From the IMG/VR virus record IMGVR_UViG_3300030118_003585, positions 1 to 60,507 of that record: DNA of 60,507 bases, one strand, 5' to 3'. The position numbers and the translations under genes are program-made. Shown piece after piece: positions 1-7,614 of this stretch (its first letter is position 1; every line of letters begins with the position of its first letter). Under the pieces are notes generated by a model. That model saw only the letters and a list, made by a program, of their open reading frames with translations. It had not been told where the DNA came from and searched no databases. The DNA comes from a virus.

Positions 1-25
1 AAGAAAAATACAAATACTAACTGTT

Positions 26-121
26 ATGGAGCAAAGATCACGTTTTGGTAAAAAACCTGAACAAGCTCGTATAGCTAAAGCTTGCAAAAACTCAATACGA
101 AGAAAAAATGCCAAAAAGTAA
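26..121 (+). CDS. 31-residue basic protein, unknown function
   Basis: A short frame with ATG at 26 and TAA at 119 encodes 31 residues, about a third of them Lys or Arg. It overlaps the start of the next gene by 14 bases, which is how genuine neighbours are packed in this genome. No domain is recognisable. The two following proteins are also small and strongly basic, so a nucleic-acid-binding or virion-packaged role is possible but not shown. It is short enough to be fortuitous. Confidence 0.45.
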   Translation: MEQRSRFGKKPEQARIAKACKNSIRRKNAKK

Positions 122-359
122 AGTTAAAGGTGGAGGTACTAGAAAAGTTTGTTTGCCATATGCAAAATACAAAAGCATGAGCAAAGCAGAACGTCAGAAA
201 GTTATAAACGCTAAACGTGCTGCTGCGGCTAAAGGAAAATACAGAAGATCTAGTAAATCAAACGTTAAGGGTGCAAGAAAAAAAGGTGCTACATTACGAG
301 ACTGGTTTGAAAAAGAAAACTGGGTAAATATTGCAACAGGTAGGCCTTGCGGAGAATAA
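108..359 (+). CDS. Small Lys/Arg-rich protein (83 aa)
   Basis: An 83-residue, very basic protein whose middle is Ala/Lys-rich (residues 29-50) and probably helical. The C-terminus carries a distinctive ENWVNIATGRPCGE segment, resembling the conserved tail of small basic proteins in marine phages and some large eukaryotic viruses; that similarity is from memory. It starts inside the preceding 31-residue gene and is followed, one base after its stop, by another basic protein. I infer a late, nucleic-acid-associated or virion-internal role. No enzymatic motif is visible. Confidence 0.7.
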   Translation: MPKSKVKGGGTRKVCLPYAKYKSMSKAERQKVINAKRAAAAKGKYRRSSKSNVKGARKKGATLRDWFEKENWVNIATGRPCGE

Positions 360-360
360 T

Positions 361-657
361 ATGAGTAGATTAGATAAATCAAAAATGAAGTGTAACGTTC
401 CTAGACGTTCACCTAAAGCTAATAAGAAAAAAGTTGTAAAAGCTTGTTCTGGTGGTAAAGAAAAAATTATACACTATGGACATAGCTCATATGGCCACAA
501 CTACTCATCTGCTGCACGTAAAAGTTTTAGAGCAAGACACAAGTGTGGCCAAGCAAAAGATAAATTATCTGCCAGGTACTGGGCTTGTAAAGATCTATGG
601 GCCGGTAAAGGCGGTAGTAAAAAATCTAACCCTAAAGGTGTTAGGGGTAAATATTAA
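361..657 (+). CDS. Small Lys/Arg-rich protein with Gly-Tyr-Gly-His core (98 aa)
   Basis: ATG at 361 directly follows the previous stop, so I prefer it to the upstream in-frame TTG at 331. The protein has about 98 residues, with a conserved-looking core around residues 33-80 (KACSGGKEKIIHYG, then YGHNYSSAARKSFRARHKCG, then ARYWACKDLWAGKGG). Three Cys plus several His could bind a metal, but the spacing is not a classical zinc finger. The core resembles a family shared by marine phages and large DNA viruses (from memory). The end overlaps the converging minus-strand gene at 641-784 by 17 bases. Confidence 0.75.
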   Translation: MSRLDKSKMKCNVPRRSPKANKKKVVKACSGGKEKIIHYGHSSYGHNYSSAARKSFRARHKCGQAKDKLSARYWACKDLWAGKGGSKKSNPKGVRGKY

Positions 658-784
658 CTAATAGTTTTTTAATTTTATCCTTTACAGTTTTATTTTTCTT
701 GATAACAAAATCACCAATATCTTCGGTGTTTAATTTACTTCCTACATATAGATGATTTACTTCTTTAAAATAATCATCATTCAT
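641..784 (-). CDS. Hypothetical 47-residue protein, last gene of the minus-strand operon
   Basis: ATG at 784 (minus) and TAA at 641 give 47 residues rich in Lys and Asp. It begins 8 bases inside the end of the upstream gene (777-959), the tight overlap common on this strand, and runs 17 bases into the converging plus-strand gene. No domain or motif is recognisable. It would be the promoter-distal end of the operon beginning near 6837. Confidence 0.5.
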   Translation of the reverse strand: MNDDYFKEVNHLYVGSKLNTEDIGDFVIKKNKTVKDKIKKLLVNIYP

Positions 785-959
785 TATTTGAAGATAACTC
801 TTCTTTTTCTTCATTTGTATTTTTTGTTAAAACTTCTCCATCTGGATCTATAACTGTATAACCATAACCTGTTAAAACATTTATAGCTTTTTCTATATCT
901 TCAATTTTTTGTTTCATTTTTATTCTATATGACTCAAATATTTCGTTGTGTATTACCAT
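777..959 (-). CDS. Hypothetical 60-residue acidic protein
   Basis: A 60-residue frame with an amphipathic N-terminal helix (residues 5-30) and an acidic, Asn/Glu-rich C-terminus. The middle (YGYTVIDPDGEVL) reads like a small beta hairpin. I do not recognise the family. It lies in the same direction as its neighbours, 11 bases after the 971-1132 gene, within a run of very small genes at the distal end of the replication operon. Confidence 0.55.
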   Translation of the reverse strand: MVIHNEIFESYRIKMKQKIEDIEKAINVLTGYGYTVIDPDGEVLTKNTNEEKEELSSNNE

Positions 960-970
960 TTTATTTAATT

Positions 971-1132
971 TTATTTATCTAATATTATTGCGACGTCTAT
1001 AAACGGTATGTAAAAAACATGTACTGTTTTATCATACTCTTCATAGGTTCTGAAACCTATTAAAAAACCTGGGTAAAACCCAAAGCTTATTTCCCAATTT
1101 TTACCGCCCTTGTCTATTGTATTTTTTGACAT
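971..1132 (-). CDS. Conserved phage hypothetical protein (53 aa, WEISFGFYPG motif)
   Basis: ATG at 1132 and TAA at 971 encode 53 residues with the segment NWEISFGFYPGFLIGFRTYE near residues 13-32, then a hydrophobic strand and FIDVAIIL. From memory this pattern recurs as a short conserved protein in many tailed phages, with no known function. The alternating hydrophobic pattern suggests a small all-beta fold rather than a membrane helix. Its first 32 bases overlap the end of the upstream gene in another frame. Confidence 0.65.
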   Translation of the reverse strand: MSKNTIDKGGKNWEISFGFYPGFLIGFRTYEEYDKTVHVFYIPFIDVAIILDK

Positions 1133-1238
1133 AATTTTTACTTGATTTTAATCGGCTAGTTTTAGATTTAGCATGTACACCAGGTCTTTTCTTTTTATGT
1201 TTTTTTCTGTATACTGCTAGATTAATTTTTTTAGCCAT
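1101..1238 (-). CDS. Small Lys/Arg-rich protein (45 aa)
   Basis: A 45-residue basic protein (ATG at 1238) with the segment HAKSKTSRLKSSKNY at residues 22-36. I recall close relatives as tiny basic proteins in marine phage genomes. More than a third of its residues are Lys or Arg, so RNA or DNA binding is likely on composition alone. It overlaps the end of the nuclease gene upstream by 8 bases and the start of the next gene by 32. Confidence 0.65.
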   Translation of the reverse strand: MAKKINLAVYRKKHKKKRPGVHAKSKTSRLKSSKNYVKKYNRQGR

Positions 1239-1689
1239 TTATTCTACTTAATTTAATTTTATTTACTACATCATCACACTCGTTTTGATTTTGTGGTTTA
1301 AATAATTTATAATTTGGAAACTGTTTGCTAACTAATAATTTAAATAACTTCCAACGCATTGGAAAACTTTCATTAGCCCTACCTTTACACTCTATTATAA
1401 AATCATCACCAATAAAATCAGGAGTATATTTTATAGGTAATATCCTTTTGCTACCCCTGTTTTTAAAAACGCCTTTGCCATTTGACATACGTTCAAAGCT
1501 TTCATTATTAAAATGAAAACCATTTACTAAAACAAAAGTTTCACCTTCGTATTTAGATTTTATTTTTGCTTTTTTTAAAGCACAATACATATATTTTTCT
1601 AACCCTGATGCAAATTTAATACCATCGTAGGTTACTTTTTTAGATGCTACAGGCCCTCTTTTTTTTCTTTTAGCGTAATTCACCCTCAT
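1231..1689 (-). CDS. PD-(D/E)XK endonuclease, DUF1064/resolvase-like
   Basis: The catalytic signature is in the C-terminal half: YTPDFIGDDFIIECKG, where the Asp of PDF and the ECK (E-x-K) are the metal-binding and catalytic residues of PD-(D/E)XK nucleases. A conserved basic N-terminus precedes FASGLEKYMY, typical of the phage DUF1064/Holliday-junction-resolvase-like group. I chose the ATG at 1689 because it limits overlap with the upstream gene to 20 bases; an in-frame ATG at 1725 is possible. Likely substrates are branched or damaged phage replication intermediates, or host DNA. It lies downstream of nucleotide-metabolism genes in the replication operon. Confidence 0.75.
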   Translation of the reverse strand: MRVNYAKRKKRGPVASKKVTYDGIKFASGLEKYMYCALKKAKIKSKYEGETFVLVNGFHFNNESFERMSNGKGVFKNRGSKRILPIKYTPDFIGDDFIIECKGRANESFPMRWKLFKLLVSKQFPNYKLFKPQNQNECDDVVNKIKLSRING

Positions 1690-1951
1690 AATTAGAGTGT
1701 TTATTACCAACCAACGCTGTTGCATAAGCTGGTTTTTTTAATTCTTCAATACATTTTTTAGCCGCTTCAATATATAATAATGCGTCCATTATTTCTTCTT
1801 GGACATCTACTAAAAAGTCCATAAGATCTTTGTCTTTATTATCTACTTCTTGCATCATAGTAGCTCCATATTTAGCTTGCCCTTTTAAACTTCTTTCGTC
1901 TATTTTTTTAAGTACTGCATGTACTATTTCGTCTTTAGTTTTTATTTTCAT
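1670..1951 (-). CDS. Probable all-alpha NTP pyrophosphohydrolase-like protein (93 aa)
   Basis: A compact helical protein: a KGQAKYGATM segment near residue 24, then DLMDFLVDVQEEIMDALLYIEAAK. The E-x-(2-3)-D pattern in EEIMDALLY is what all-alpha NTP-pyrophosphatases (MazG/dUTPase superfamily) and phage dATP/dGTP diphosphohydrolase-like proteins use to hold Mg2+. It could trim non-canonical or excess dNTPs or alter host nucleotide pools. It starts 17 bases inside the end of the GIY-YIG/MazG fusion gene, so two members of one superfamily may be co-translated. Assignment is by motif only. Confidence 0.55.
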   Translation of the reverse strand: MKIKTKDEIVHAVLKKIDERSLKGQAKYGATMMQEVDNKDKDLMDFLVDVQEEIMDALLYIEAAKKCIEELKKPAYATALVGNKHSNYEGELR

Positions 1952-2750
1952 CTTTTATAAATGTTCCGTTAATTATTTTACCTTTTCTATTTTTAATTTC
2001 ATTATATGCTTGAGCAATACAGTCTTCAATATAATAATTTTTTAACCTAGCTAAGTTTGTTAACACAACAACAATATCGCCTATTGCATCTTGTATTTCA
2101 TGTTCATCGTTTTCTAACAAAGCTTTTGAAAGCTCACCAACTTCTTCAACTAATTTAACTAACTGTGTTTTAGGATCACCTTTTTCATATATACCTTTTT
2201 CTTTAGCCCAGTTACGTATTAACGCAAATAAATCTCTATGCGCAGGTACTACATCATAATCTTTTACTTCTATATTTTTTATAGCTTCATTTTGCATTGT
2301 GTTACTTGTTTTATACCACTCTTTTAAAGCTTTATTATACACAAAACATCTGTTATCAGTAAATTGTGATTTTTTAGCATTAGTTAAAAGCCAATTTATT
2401 GTTTCAGTATTTAATTTATACTCAATATTGTCTTTAGAGTACCACGTATGATCTTCATGCATTTTTAAATACTCTTCAAGATTATTAATACTTACTGGAA
2501 ATGTTGTTGTTTGTTCTGTTGTGTTGATTTTCATGCGGTTTTTTCTTACATTTTTATATAACGTTTTATCTATTCTATATTGATATTGTTTTTGTAATTC
2601 AATTTCTTTTTCTGAAACTAAGTTAATATCATTTGTTTCTAATAATATTTCATATTCATTTTTTTTATACCCTTGTATTTTTTCTACCCTAATTTTAGGG
2701 TTAGTTGTAACACCTATTTTTTTGCCTGGTATATGATAAATATAATACAT
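1935..2750 (-). CDS. Fusion protein: GIY-YIG-like nuclease domain + MazG NTP pyrophosphohydrolase
   Basis: Residues 1-70 look like a compact GIY-YIG fold: MYYIYHIPGKKIGVTTNP supplies the paired Tyr/Gly motifs, followed by the arginine of IRVEK and a Glu-rich helix (SEKEIELQKQY). Residues about 75-150 look like a DNA-binding linker. Residues about 160-262 are a MazG domain: LVKLVEEVGELSKALLE, then EIQDAIGDIVVVL, with the expected Glu/Asp metal ligands. MazG enzymes hydrolyse NTPs or ppGpp-like nucleotides. The pairing could couple nuclease and nucleotide-pool functions. Both halves are clear in pattern; activity is untested, and the GIY-YIG half is degenerate. Confidence 0.7.
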   Translation of the reverse strand: MYYIYHIPGKKIGVTTNPKIRVEKIQGYKKNEYEILLETNDINLVSEKEIELQKQYQYRIDKTLYKNVRKNRMKINTTEQTTTFPVSINNLEEYLKMHEDHTWYSKDNIEYKLNTETINWLLTNAKKSQFTDNRCFVYNKALKEWYKTSNTMQNEAIKNIEVKDYDVVPAHRDLFALIRNWAKEKGIYEKGDPKTQLVKLVEEVGELSKALLENDEHEIQDAIGDIVVVLTNLARLKNYYIEDCIAQAYNEIKNRKGKIINGTFIKDENKN

Positions 2751-3395
2751 TTAATTTATTTTGTTATTATACAAGTGCAAGTTGTGTGCAAAATGATAAT
2801 ATGTGCCAACTTCAATATTTAACTTCTCTGCAACATATTTTTGTAATTGGCTAAAGCAGTACTGATCGTTACAAAAGCCATACCAGAGGTCATTAGAACG
2901 CATTACAGCGGCCATATTTAACTCATTATTTAATATTGTAAATTGTACTGCGTATGTACATGGTGTATCATAATCATAATCTAACATCTCTTTACCGTCA
3001 TAAATACTAATAGCTGCTTGCCTTGTGTTTGGTTTATTCTTTAATAAATTAATAACTCTATTTAATTGATCTTCTCTTCTCCATTGCCAGCCGTAATTAG
3101 AGTTTACATTACCATTTGGGAAAGCCATTTTTTGCCATATTGGCGGTACTTTACCATATATTTCACCTAGTTTTTTAATATTTCTATCGCCTGAAATATA
3201 CCATTTCCACTCGGCGTTTGCATAGCTTAATTTCCAAGCTCTTTCTTTATTTGTTATTGCATTAGCTAATGGATTATATATTGTGAAACCAACATTAAAC
3301 AAAGCTTTTGTATCACCATATTCTACGCCTTCAAGTATAATTTTATCTAAAAAATACTCATAAGCTTCGTTAGCATTATAAAATTTAGTCTTCAT
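2751..3395 (-). CDS. Thymidylate synthase family enzyme (dUMP methylase or dCMP hydroxymethylase)
   Basis: The ThyA-type core is visible: a catalytic-cysteine segment DTPCTYAVQF (near residue 142), MRSNDLWYGF (phosphate-binding Arg-Ser and the conserved Asp), and a terminal HNLHLYNN matching the nucleotide-binding His/Tyr region. At 214 residues it is shorter than bacterial ThyA (about 264) and stops soon after the HLYNN motif. In ThyA an Asn after the RSxD motif selects uracil, and dCMP hydroxymethylases carry Asp there. Here the local sequence is GFCND, so alignment could place either residue. The substrate is therefore unresolved. It lies one base from the MazG fusion, in a nucleotide-metabolism block. 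Confidence 0.75.
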   Translation of the reverse strand: MKTKFYNANEAYEYFLDKIILEGVEYGDTKALFNVGFTIYNPLANAITNKERAWKLSYANAEWKWYISGDRNIKKLGEIYGKVPPIWQKMAFPNGNVNSNYGWQWRREDQLNRVINLLKNKPNTRQAAISIYDGKEMLDYDYDTPCTYAVQFTILNNELNMAAVMRSNDLWYGFCNDQYCFSQLQKYVAEKLNIEVGTYYHFAHNLHLYNNKIN

Positions 3396-3651
3396 TTAAT
3401 CTTTTATTATAATAGTACGTATAAAATTCATACATCTTTTGCCATATAATATTTCTTCTATATTTTTCTGGCGATTTATATTTTTTATTATTTATTTTTA
3501 TTTCTATTGACCATTTATCATTAAGTTTTGTTTCAGGAAAAATAATAATATTGTTCCGTAAACACCATAGTCTAGCTTCAATCTCTTCATTTGTAGGATC
3601 GTATTTACCATAATTAATTGTATTACTACCACGGTAATTCTTTTTCCTCAT
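3385..3651 (-). CDS. Conserved phage hypothetical protein (88 aa)
   Basis: An 88-residue basic protein with a YGKYDPTNEEIEARLWCLRN segment (residues 14-33), followed by a strand-rich middle (WSIEIKINNKKYKSP) and an aromatic tail rich in Tyr/Trp. From memory this is a recurring accompaniment of replication genes in marine phages; its function is unknown. It overlaps the C-terminus of the primase-helicase gene by 26 bases and the start of the thymidylate synthase gene by 11, so it is probably translationally coupled to both. Confidence 0.65.
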   Translation of the reverse strand: MRKKNYRGSNTINYGKYDPTNEEIEARLWCLRNNIIIFPETKLNDKWSIEIKINNKKYKSPEKYRRNIIWQKMYEFYTYYYNKRLNED

Positions 3652-5341
3652 CTGATATTATAGGTACAAATCTACCTGATCTTGGCTCCCATGTAAAATA
3701 AGCTTCTGCTCCATTAATACCTAAGTTCTGAAATTTTACTTTTAGAACTTTGACTTTTGTTGTTTTAGCTTCATAATCTCTATGTATTAACAAACCGTGA
3801 TAACTAGCATCATACCACTCGCCACCACCTTTGATGTTGTACATGTTTGGTTCGTCAATTTTACCTTTATCATTTTTATACATTTTTGTAGGGTGTGCTA
3901 CAATAAAAACTACAACATCGTATTTTTTACAAAATGTTTCAATTTTTGTTAAATACTCCATTGTATATTTGTTTATATCTTCCGTTTTAGCATTAGTATC
4001 TCTTATTTTATTATAAGGATCTATTACTAAACATTTAATACCTTTTCTTTTTACAAGCTCTGCACCTTTTGTTAAAACGTTCTCTAAACTAAACCTTTCC
4101 ATATTTAAAAAATAAAAGTTATTGTTTATATGATCTTTTATTTCTTTCCATTTATCACCGTCTATGTCAGATTTATTAGGCATGCCACCCCATATTTTTC
4201 TAAGTATTTTGTGTATATGTAAATAAATAGGTGCGTTTTCAGGGCTAGCAAATGCTGTTTTCCAACCATATTTCTGATTATAACCTATAACCATCTGATC
4301 TACAAAATCAGATTTACCAGAGCTTGGTATACCAGTGACAGTTATAAACTGTGCTGTATAAGTTGAAAATATTTTATCAAAGTTTTCTAAACCGACTTGA
4401 AAACCTGGTTTAAAACCATGCTTTACAAAATCAACAACTTGGTTTTCTATATCATTAAATGTAGTTACGTTTTCTAGTGGTACAGGTTTTGCAGAGTTTA
4501 ATATGTTAGCTAACGCGTCTTTACCATAAAGTAATAAATACTCGTTTGCATCTTTTGCTTCTTTAAAATCAAGTGTATAGCAAAACTCTGCGCCTAATCT
4601 TCTAATTAATTCTTTTTGTAAAGCTTTACCTGCTTTATCAGTGTCTAATGCTAAATATATTTTTTCTTTGTCAGTAAAATAATCAATACAATTATCTAAA
4701 TAATCTAAGTTGTTATTATTTATTGTTGCTCCATTTGGTACTGAAACTGAGTTTTTTAAACCAGCTTCATGAAAAGCTAAAGTATCAAGCTCACCTTCAG
4801 TTATTATACATGTGTTATAACCAACTATACTATTAACGTTATAAAAAACTTTTTCTGCTCCTTTATATAGCTTAAAGTTTTTTCTACCATCTCTATATTT
4901 AATATTTACAAGCTCATCACCAACAATATAGTTAAAGTTAATTGTGTTTACTTTTTTATTTACTTGTGGCATAAATTCAATGCTTTCAGTAATGTTAAAA
5001 TCATTTAATGTTTTATATGATATTTTTCTTTTCTCAAACCAGTTGTAAACTTTTTTACTTAATTCTTTTGGATCCTGAACATTAATTGCAGCAGGTTTAT
5101 TATACTCTTTGTTTGATTTACCTTTCCTTTGGTATGTATGAAGTTGATATGTTGTATTACAGTTGTGGCAAGTGCCTAAGCCAGTTTCCCAATCATATGA
5201 AGAACATTTAGCTTTACGGTTTTCGGGTTTTCTTTCGTGAGAACATAGTGGGCAAATGCCTTGTGATTTACCCACTTCAAGTCTATATTTGTTAAACTCG
5301 TCTATTAAAAAACCATTTATCTCAGTCTGGTTTACACTCAT
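3626..5341 (-). CDS. Twinkle/T7 gp4-like primase-helicase
   Basis: A 571-residue replicative primase-helicase. Residues about 29-62 hold a Cys-rich zinc-binding segment (CPLC ... CHNC). A TOPRIM domain follows: ITEGELDTLAF near residue 176 (catalytic Glu) and LALDTDKAG near 226 (Asp pair). The C-terminal half is a RecA/DnaB-type helicase with Walker A TGIPSSGKSDF near 335, Walker B CLVIDPYN near 435 and a sensor His in VAHPTK near 481. It would unwind the fork and prime the lagging strand. It sits just downstream of SSB and the recombination pair. No phage DNA polymerase is seen, so it presumably works with a host polymerase. Confidence 0.92.
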   Translation of the reverse strand: MSVNQTEINGFLIDEFNKYRLEVGKSQGICPLCSHERKPENRKAKCSSYDWETGLGTCHNCNTTYQLHTYQRKGKSNKEYNKPAAINVQDPKELSKKVYNWFEKRKISYKTLNDFNITESIEFMPQVNKKVNTINFNYIVGDELVNIKYRDGRKNFKLYKGAEKVFYNVNSIVGYNTCIITEGELDTLAFHEAGLKNSVSVPNGATINNNNLDYLDNCIDYFTDKEKIYLALDTDKAGKALQKELIRRLGAEFCYTLDFKEAKDANEYLLLYGKDALANILNSAKPVPLENVTTFNDIENQVVDFVKHGFKPGFQVGLENFDKIFSTYTAQFITVTGIPSSGKSDFVDQMVIGYNQKYGWKTAFASPENAPIYLHIHKILRKIWGGMPNKSDIDGDKWKEIKDHINNNFYFLNMERFSLENVLTKGAELVKRKGIKCLVIDPYNKIRDTNAKTEDINKYTMEYLTKIETFCKKYDVVVFIVAHPTKMYKNDKGKIDEPNMYNIKGGGEWYDASYHGLLIHRDYEAKTTKVKVLKVKFQNLGINGAEAYFTWEPRSGRFVPIISDEEKELPW

Positions 5342-5343
5342 TG

Positions 5344-5670
5344 TTAAAATGGTAGATCGTCGTCTTGTTTAACTTCATTAGTTTGTCCTGATTTTTTTGA
5401 CCAGTTTGTTGTTACTGGATTATCATTTCTACTAGCAACAAGTTGACCATTATCCCAAACAACTTTTGCATTACCTAAATATGTTTTAGTTTCTTTAGCT
5501 TCTCTTTCATCTTTTGTTTGTGCAACAGTAACAGGACCGTCATTACCAAACTGATCCGGTTCATCGTTTAAAGTTATTGTTATAGGTAAATACTTACCTT
5601 TTTTACCGTCGATAATTTTATCTTTAGGTATTGCAGTTAAATTTATACTTGTGTTTATAATTTGTGCCAT
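5344..5670 (-). CDS. Single-stranded DNA-binding protein (SSB-like)
   Basis: About 108 residues from the ATG at 5670, chosen over an upstream in-frame ATG at 5745 because it follows an A/T-rich leader and minimises overlap with the exonuclease gene. The N-terminal two thirds is strand-rich, consistent with an OB fold. The C-terminus is acidic and ends KQDDDLPF, the hallmark SSB tip (DDxxPF) that docks partner proteins. It lies directly between exonuclease and primase-helicase, the expected place for a phage SSB. Role: coating ssDNA in replication and recombination. Confidence 0.8.
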   Translation of the reverse strand: MAQIINTSINLTAIPKDKIIDGKKGKYLPITITLNDEPDQFGNDGPVTVAQTKDEREAKETKTYLGNAKVVWDNGQLVASRNDNPVTTNWSKKSGQTNEVKQDDDLPF

Positions 5671-5680
5671 ATTATTTAAT

Positions 5681-6412
5681 TTATAATGTTTGTGTTTCAA
5701 AATACTGATCTGCCTCAAAACCTTTTGTCTTGTAAAACAAATCATAAATTTCAGTTGCTTTTACAACTTTATCTTCTCCAGACATATAAAATTCTGAACT
5801 GCACTCAAAGAGTACTATTTTACCTGTTGGTTTATCTATTGCTATAAATAACATATCATAACCAAAAAGCTTCATGTATATATATGCTTGTGAGTCGTAA
5901 TTATATCGTTTAGCGCTATACCTAAAATTAGATATATCATTTGTAGTCTTCAGATCAATTACTAATTTTTCATCGTGATTTATTATATCAGCTTTACCTT
6001 TCCAATAATTATCGTAAAGCATTGCTAAACCAGGTGCTTCGTGTTCTACTAAACCTTTGTTAATCAAGTGATTACAAGTTTCATTGTTTAATAGTTTTTC
6101 TGATAGTTTTTCTATGTGGTCAACTTCATGTTGTAATAAACAAAGTTCGCCACCAGACATTTCTTTATATAACTTCGTGTTCCTAGTTGCTGAAGGTATT
6201 ACTAGGTATTTTTTAAGCTTATCTGGCTCTAAAATAGCTGTGTGAAAATATCCACCAACTAAGAACGCCGAAGTCTTTTGTTGTTCTTCGTGTAATGCCG
6301 CTGGGTTTGTAAATAAAGTTTTTATATTACTATTACTTAAAAACTTCTGACCAAACTTGCCATAATAGTTTTTATCATCTTTAAGCTTTTCTAATGCTTG
6401 TTTGATGTTCAT
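5681..6412 (-). CDS. RecE-like PD-(D/E)XK exonuclease
   Basis: A 243-residue protein with the motif series of phage RecE/Cas4-type exonucleases: FLVGGYFHTAILEPD near residue 50, GKADII near 137, VIDLKTTND near 150 (catalytic D-x-K) and YDSQAYIYM near 171. These enzymes resect double-stranded ends to expose ssDNA. The gene immediately upstream (6412-6837, sharing its boundary base) has annealing-protein-like features, so the two probably form a RecE/RecT-style recombination pair handed off to the downstream SSB. Length fits phage RecE-type proteins rather than full RecB nucleases. Confidence 0.8.
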   Translation of the reverse strand: MNIKQALEKLKDDKNYYGKFGQKFLSNSNIKTLFTNPAALHEEQQKTSAFLVGGYFHTAILEPDKLKKYLVIPSATRNTKLYKEMSGGELCLLQHEVDHIEKLSEKLLNNETCNHLINKGLVEHEAPGLAMLYDNYWKGKADIINHDEKLVIDLKTTNDISNFRYSAKRYNYDSQAYIYMKLFGYDMLFIAIDKPTGKIVLFECSSEFYMSGEDKVVKATEIYDLFYKTKGFEADQYFETQTL

Positions 6413-6837
6413 TACAACTCTTGTGTATTAATTTTTTTAAACCTAGATGTATCTACAAAGTCTTCTGATTCATCTTGTCCAAATACACCAAGCGCGTAAA
6501 AACCTGTTAGCTTTAAAACTATACGTGACATTGCACGTTTTTCAGCCATAGCTAAAACATAACTTTGTCTACAGTTTTGTTCATTTGTTTCACCGTATGT
6601 TTGTATGTTACGATTATTCCACGATGCAGTAGCTTTTACAGCTGCAGATTTACCTGGATTATATTCTTGTAAATCATACTCAATATCTATATCAGCTAAA
6701 GCTTGTATTTTATCAATACCAGATCTCCTTATAATAGTCCAACCTTGTGGACTTTTAAACGTGTCTTCAGCTACTAAACCATATTTTTTATATAAGCTGT
6801 TTAGCATTTCAGAACGTTTTTGACTAGTTTTTTCCAT
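6412..6837 (-). CDS. Probable single-strand annealing protein (Rad52/Sak-like)
   Basis: A 141-residue protein whose conserved-looking core is a beta-rich segment (AAVKATASWNNR, near residues 64-75) followed by a helix SYVLAMAEKRAMSRIVLKL and TGFYALGVFGQDES. The (A)EKRAxSR...L...G helix resembles the RAxxxxG helix of Rad52-type annealing proteins and recurs in phage proteins next to RecE-like exonucleases. The fold assignment is therefore partly contextual. It is the first gene of the replication operon, with a good promoter-motif copy (6854-6883) starting 16 bases upstream. Confidence 0.55.
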   Translation of the reverse strand: MEKTSQKRSEMLNSLYKKYGLVAEDTFKSPQGWTIIRRSGIDKIQALADIDIEYDLQEYNPGKSAAVKATASWNNRNIQTYGETNEQNCRQSYVLAMAEKRAMSRIVLKLTGFYALGVFGQDESEDFVDTSRFKKINTQEL

Positions 6838-6853
6838 AATTTAATTTTAATAT

Positions 6854-6883
6854 ATTATATTGTTTACTTTGTATTATATCTGT
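6854..6883 (-). promoter_or_regulatory. Early/middle promoter motif copy 1
   Basis: Reading on the minus strand: ACAG, then a TACAAAG element, then TATAAT exactly 20 bases after ACAG. The TATAAT lies 16 bases before the ATG at 6837, and the motif overlaps the stop codon of the sigma-factor gene. It is one of eleven copies with the same architecture, all in the same orientation and each just upstream of a gene. Confidence 0.75.
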
Positions 6884-7614
6884 TAATTAATAAAGTCAAT
6901 TATAAAATCACTATCAACAGTGTTTATTAATTTTTCAATAGCTTCTTTTTTAATTTGTGATACTCTTACAAAATCAGAACTACCAACTATATTTAGCAAC
7001 CCAGCTATTTTTTTAGCAGGTAGTTTATCACAGTCAAGACCAAAGCTCATACGCACGACATCATATTCTTTATCATTTAAATGTGTTTTCATTAAAGATA
7101 AAATGTATTTGTTAAGTATATTAATATTATACTCTTTTGATTTATCTTCGACATCTTTTGTCTCATCTATGTTTTTAAAAACAGAATTAAAAAACATTTG
7201 TACCATTTTACGATCTTCACCACTTTGTTTACGCAACTCATTTAATTTATGTTCTGGTATACGTATACCCCCTCTGTTTGTATCAACTGCTCTTCTCACT
7301 GCTCCGTTTATTCTTTTTTTTATAAAACCCTTAATCTGTCTTTCATATTCGTCTTGAGAGTTCATTACTGTCCAGTCAAGCCGATCCAAAGCTAATATTA
7401 AACCTATATTTGCTTCTTGCATTATATCCATTATGTTCATAATACCTGATGCTTTATCAGAAACTGAAAAGCTGCGCGCAATTGTCTCTGCAAAAGGTAT
7501 TAATGTTATTATTAGTTCTTTTCTAGTGTAGTCTTTCCAAGCTTTTTTTTTAGGCAAACAATTTTTTAAATCACGTTTGTATTTGATATAGTTTGCTAAA
7601 TTGTAGCTTTTCAT
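6883..7614 (-). CDS. Phage RNA polymerase sigma factor (sigma-70 family)
   Basis: A 243-residue sigma-70-like protein. Region 2 is recognisable in IMDIMQEANIGLILALDRLD (about residues 61-80), with the following helix IKKRINGAVRRAV and a basic RIPEHKLNEL region-3-like stretch. Region 4 is represented by LNDKEYDVVRMSFGLDCDKL and an HTH ending RVSQIKKEAIEKL. It would redirect host RNA polymerase core to phage promoters. It overlaps the upstream HTH regulator gene by 44 bases. The repeated ACAG-N20-TATAAT motif is the obvious candidate target, but that link is inference. Confidence 0.85.
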   Translation of the reverse strand: MKSYNLANYIKYKRDLKNCLPKKKAWKDYTRKELIITLIPFAETIARSFSVSDKASGIMNIMDIMQEANIGLILALDRLDWTVMNSQDEYERQIKGFIKKRINGAVRRAVDTNRGGIRIPEHKLNELRKQSGEDRKMVQMFFNSVFKNIDETKDVEDKSKEYNINILNKYILSLMKTHLNDKEYDVVRMSFGLDCDKLPAKKIAGLLNIVGSSDFVRVSQIKKEAIEKLINTVDSDFIIDFIN

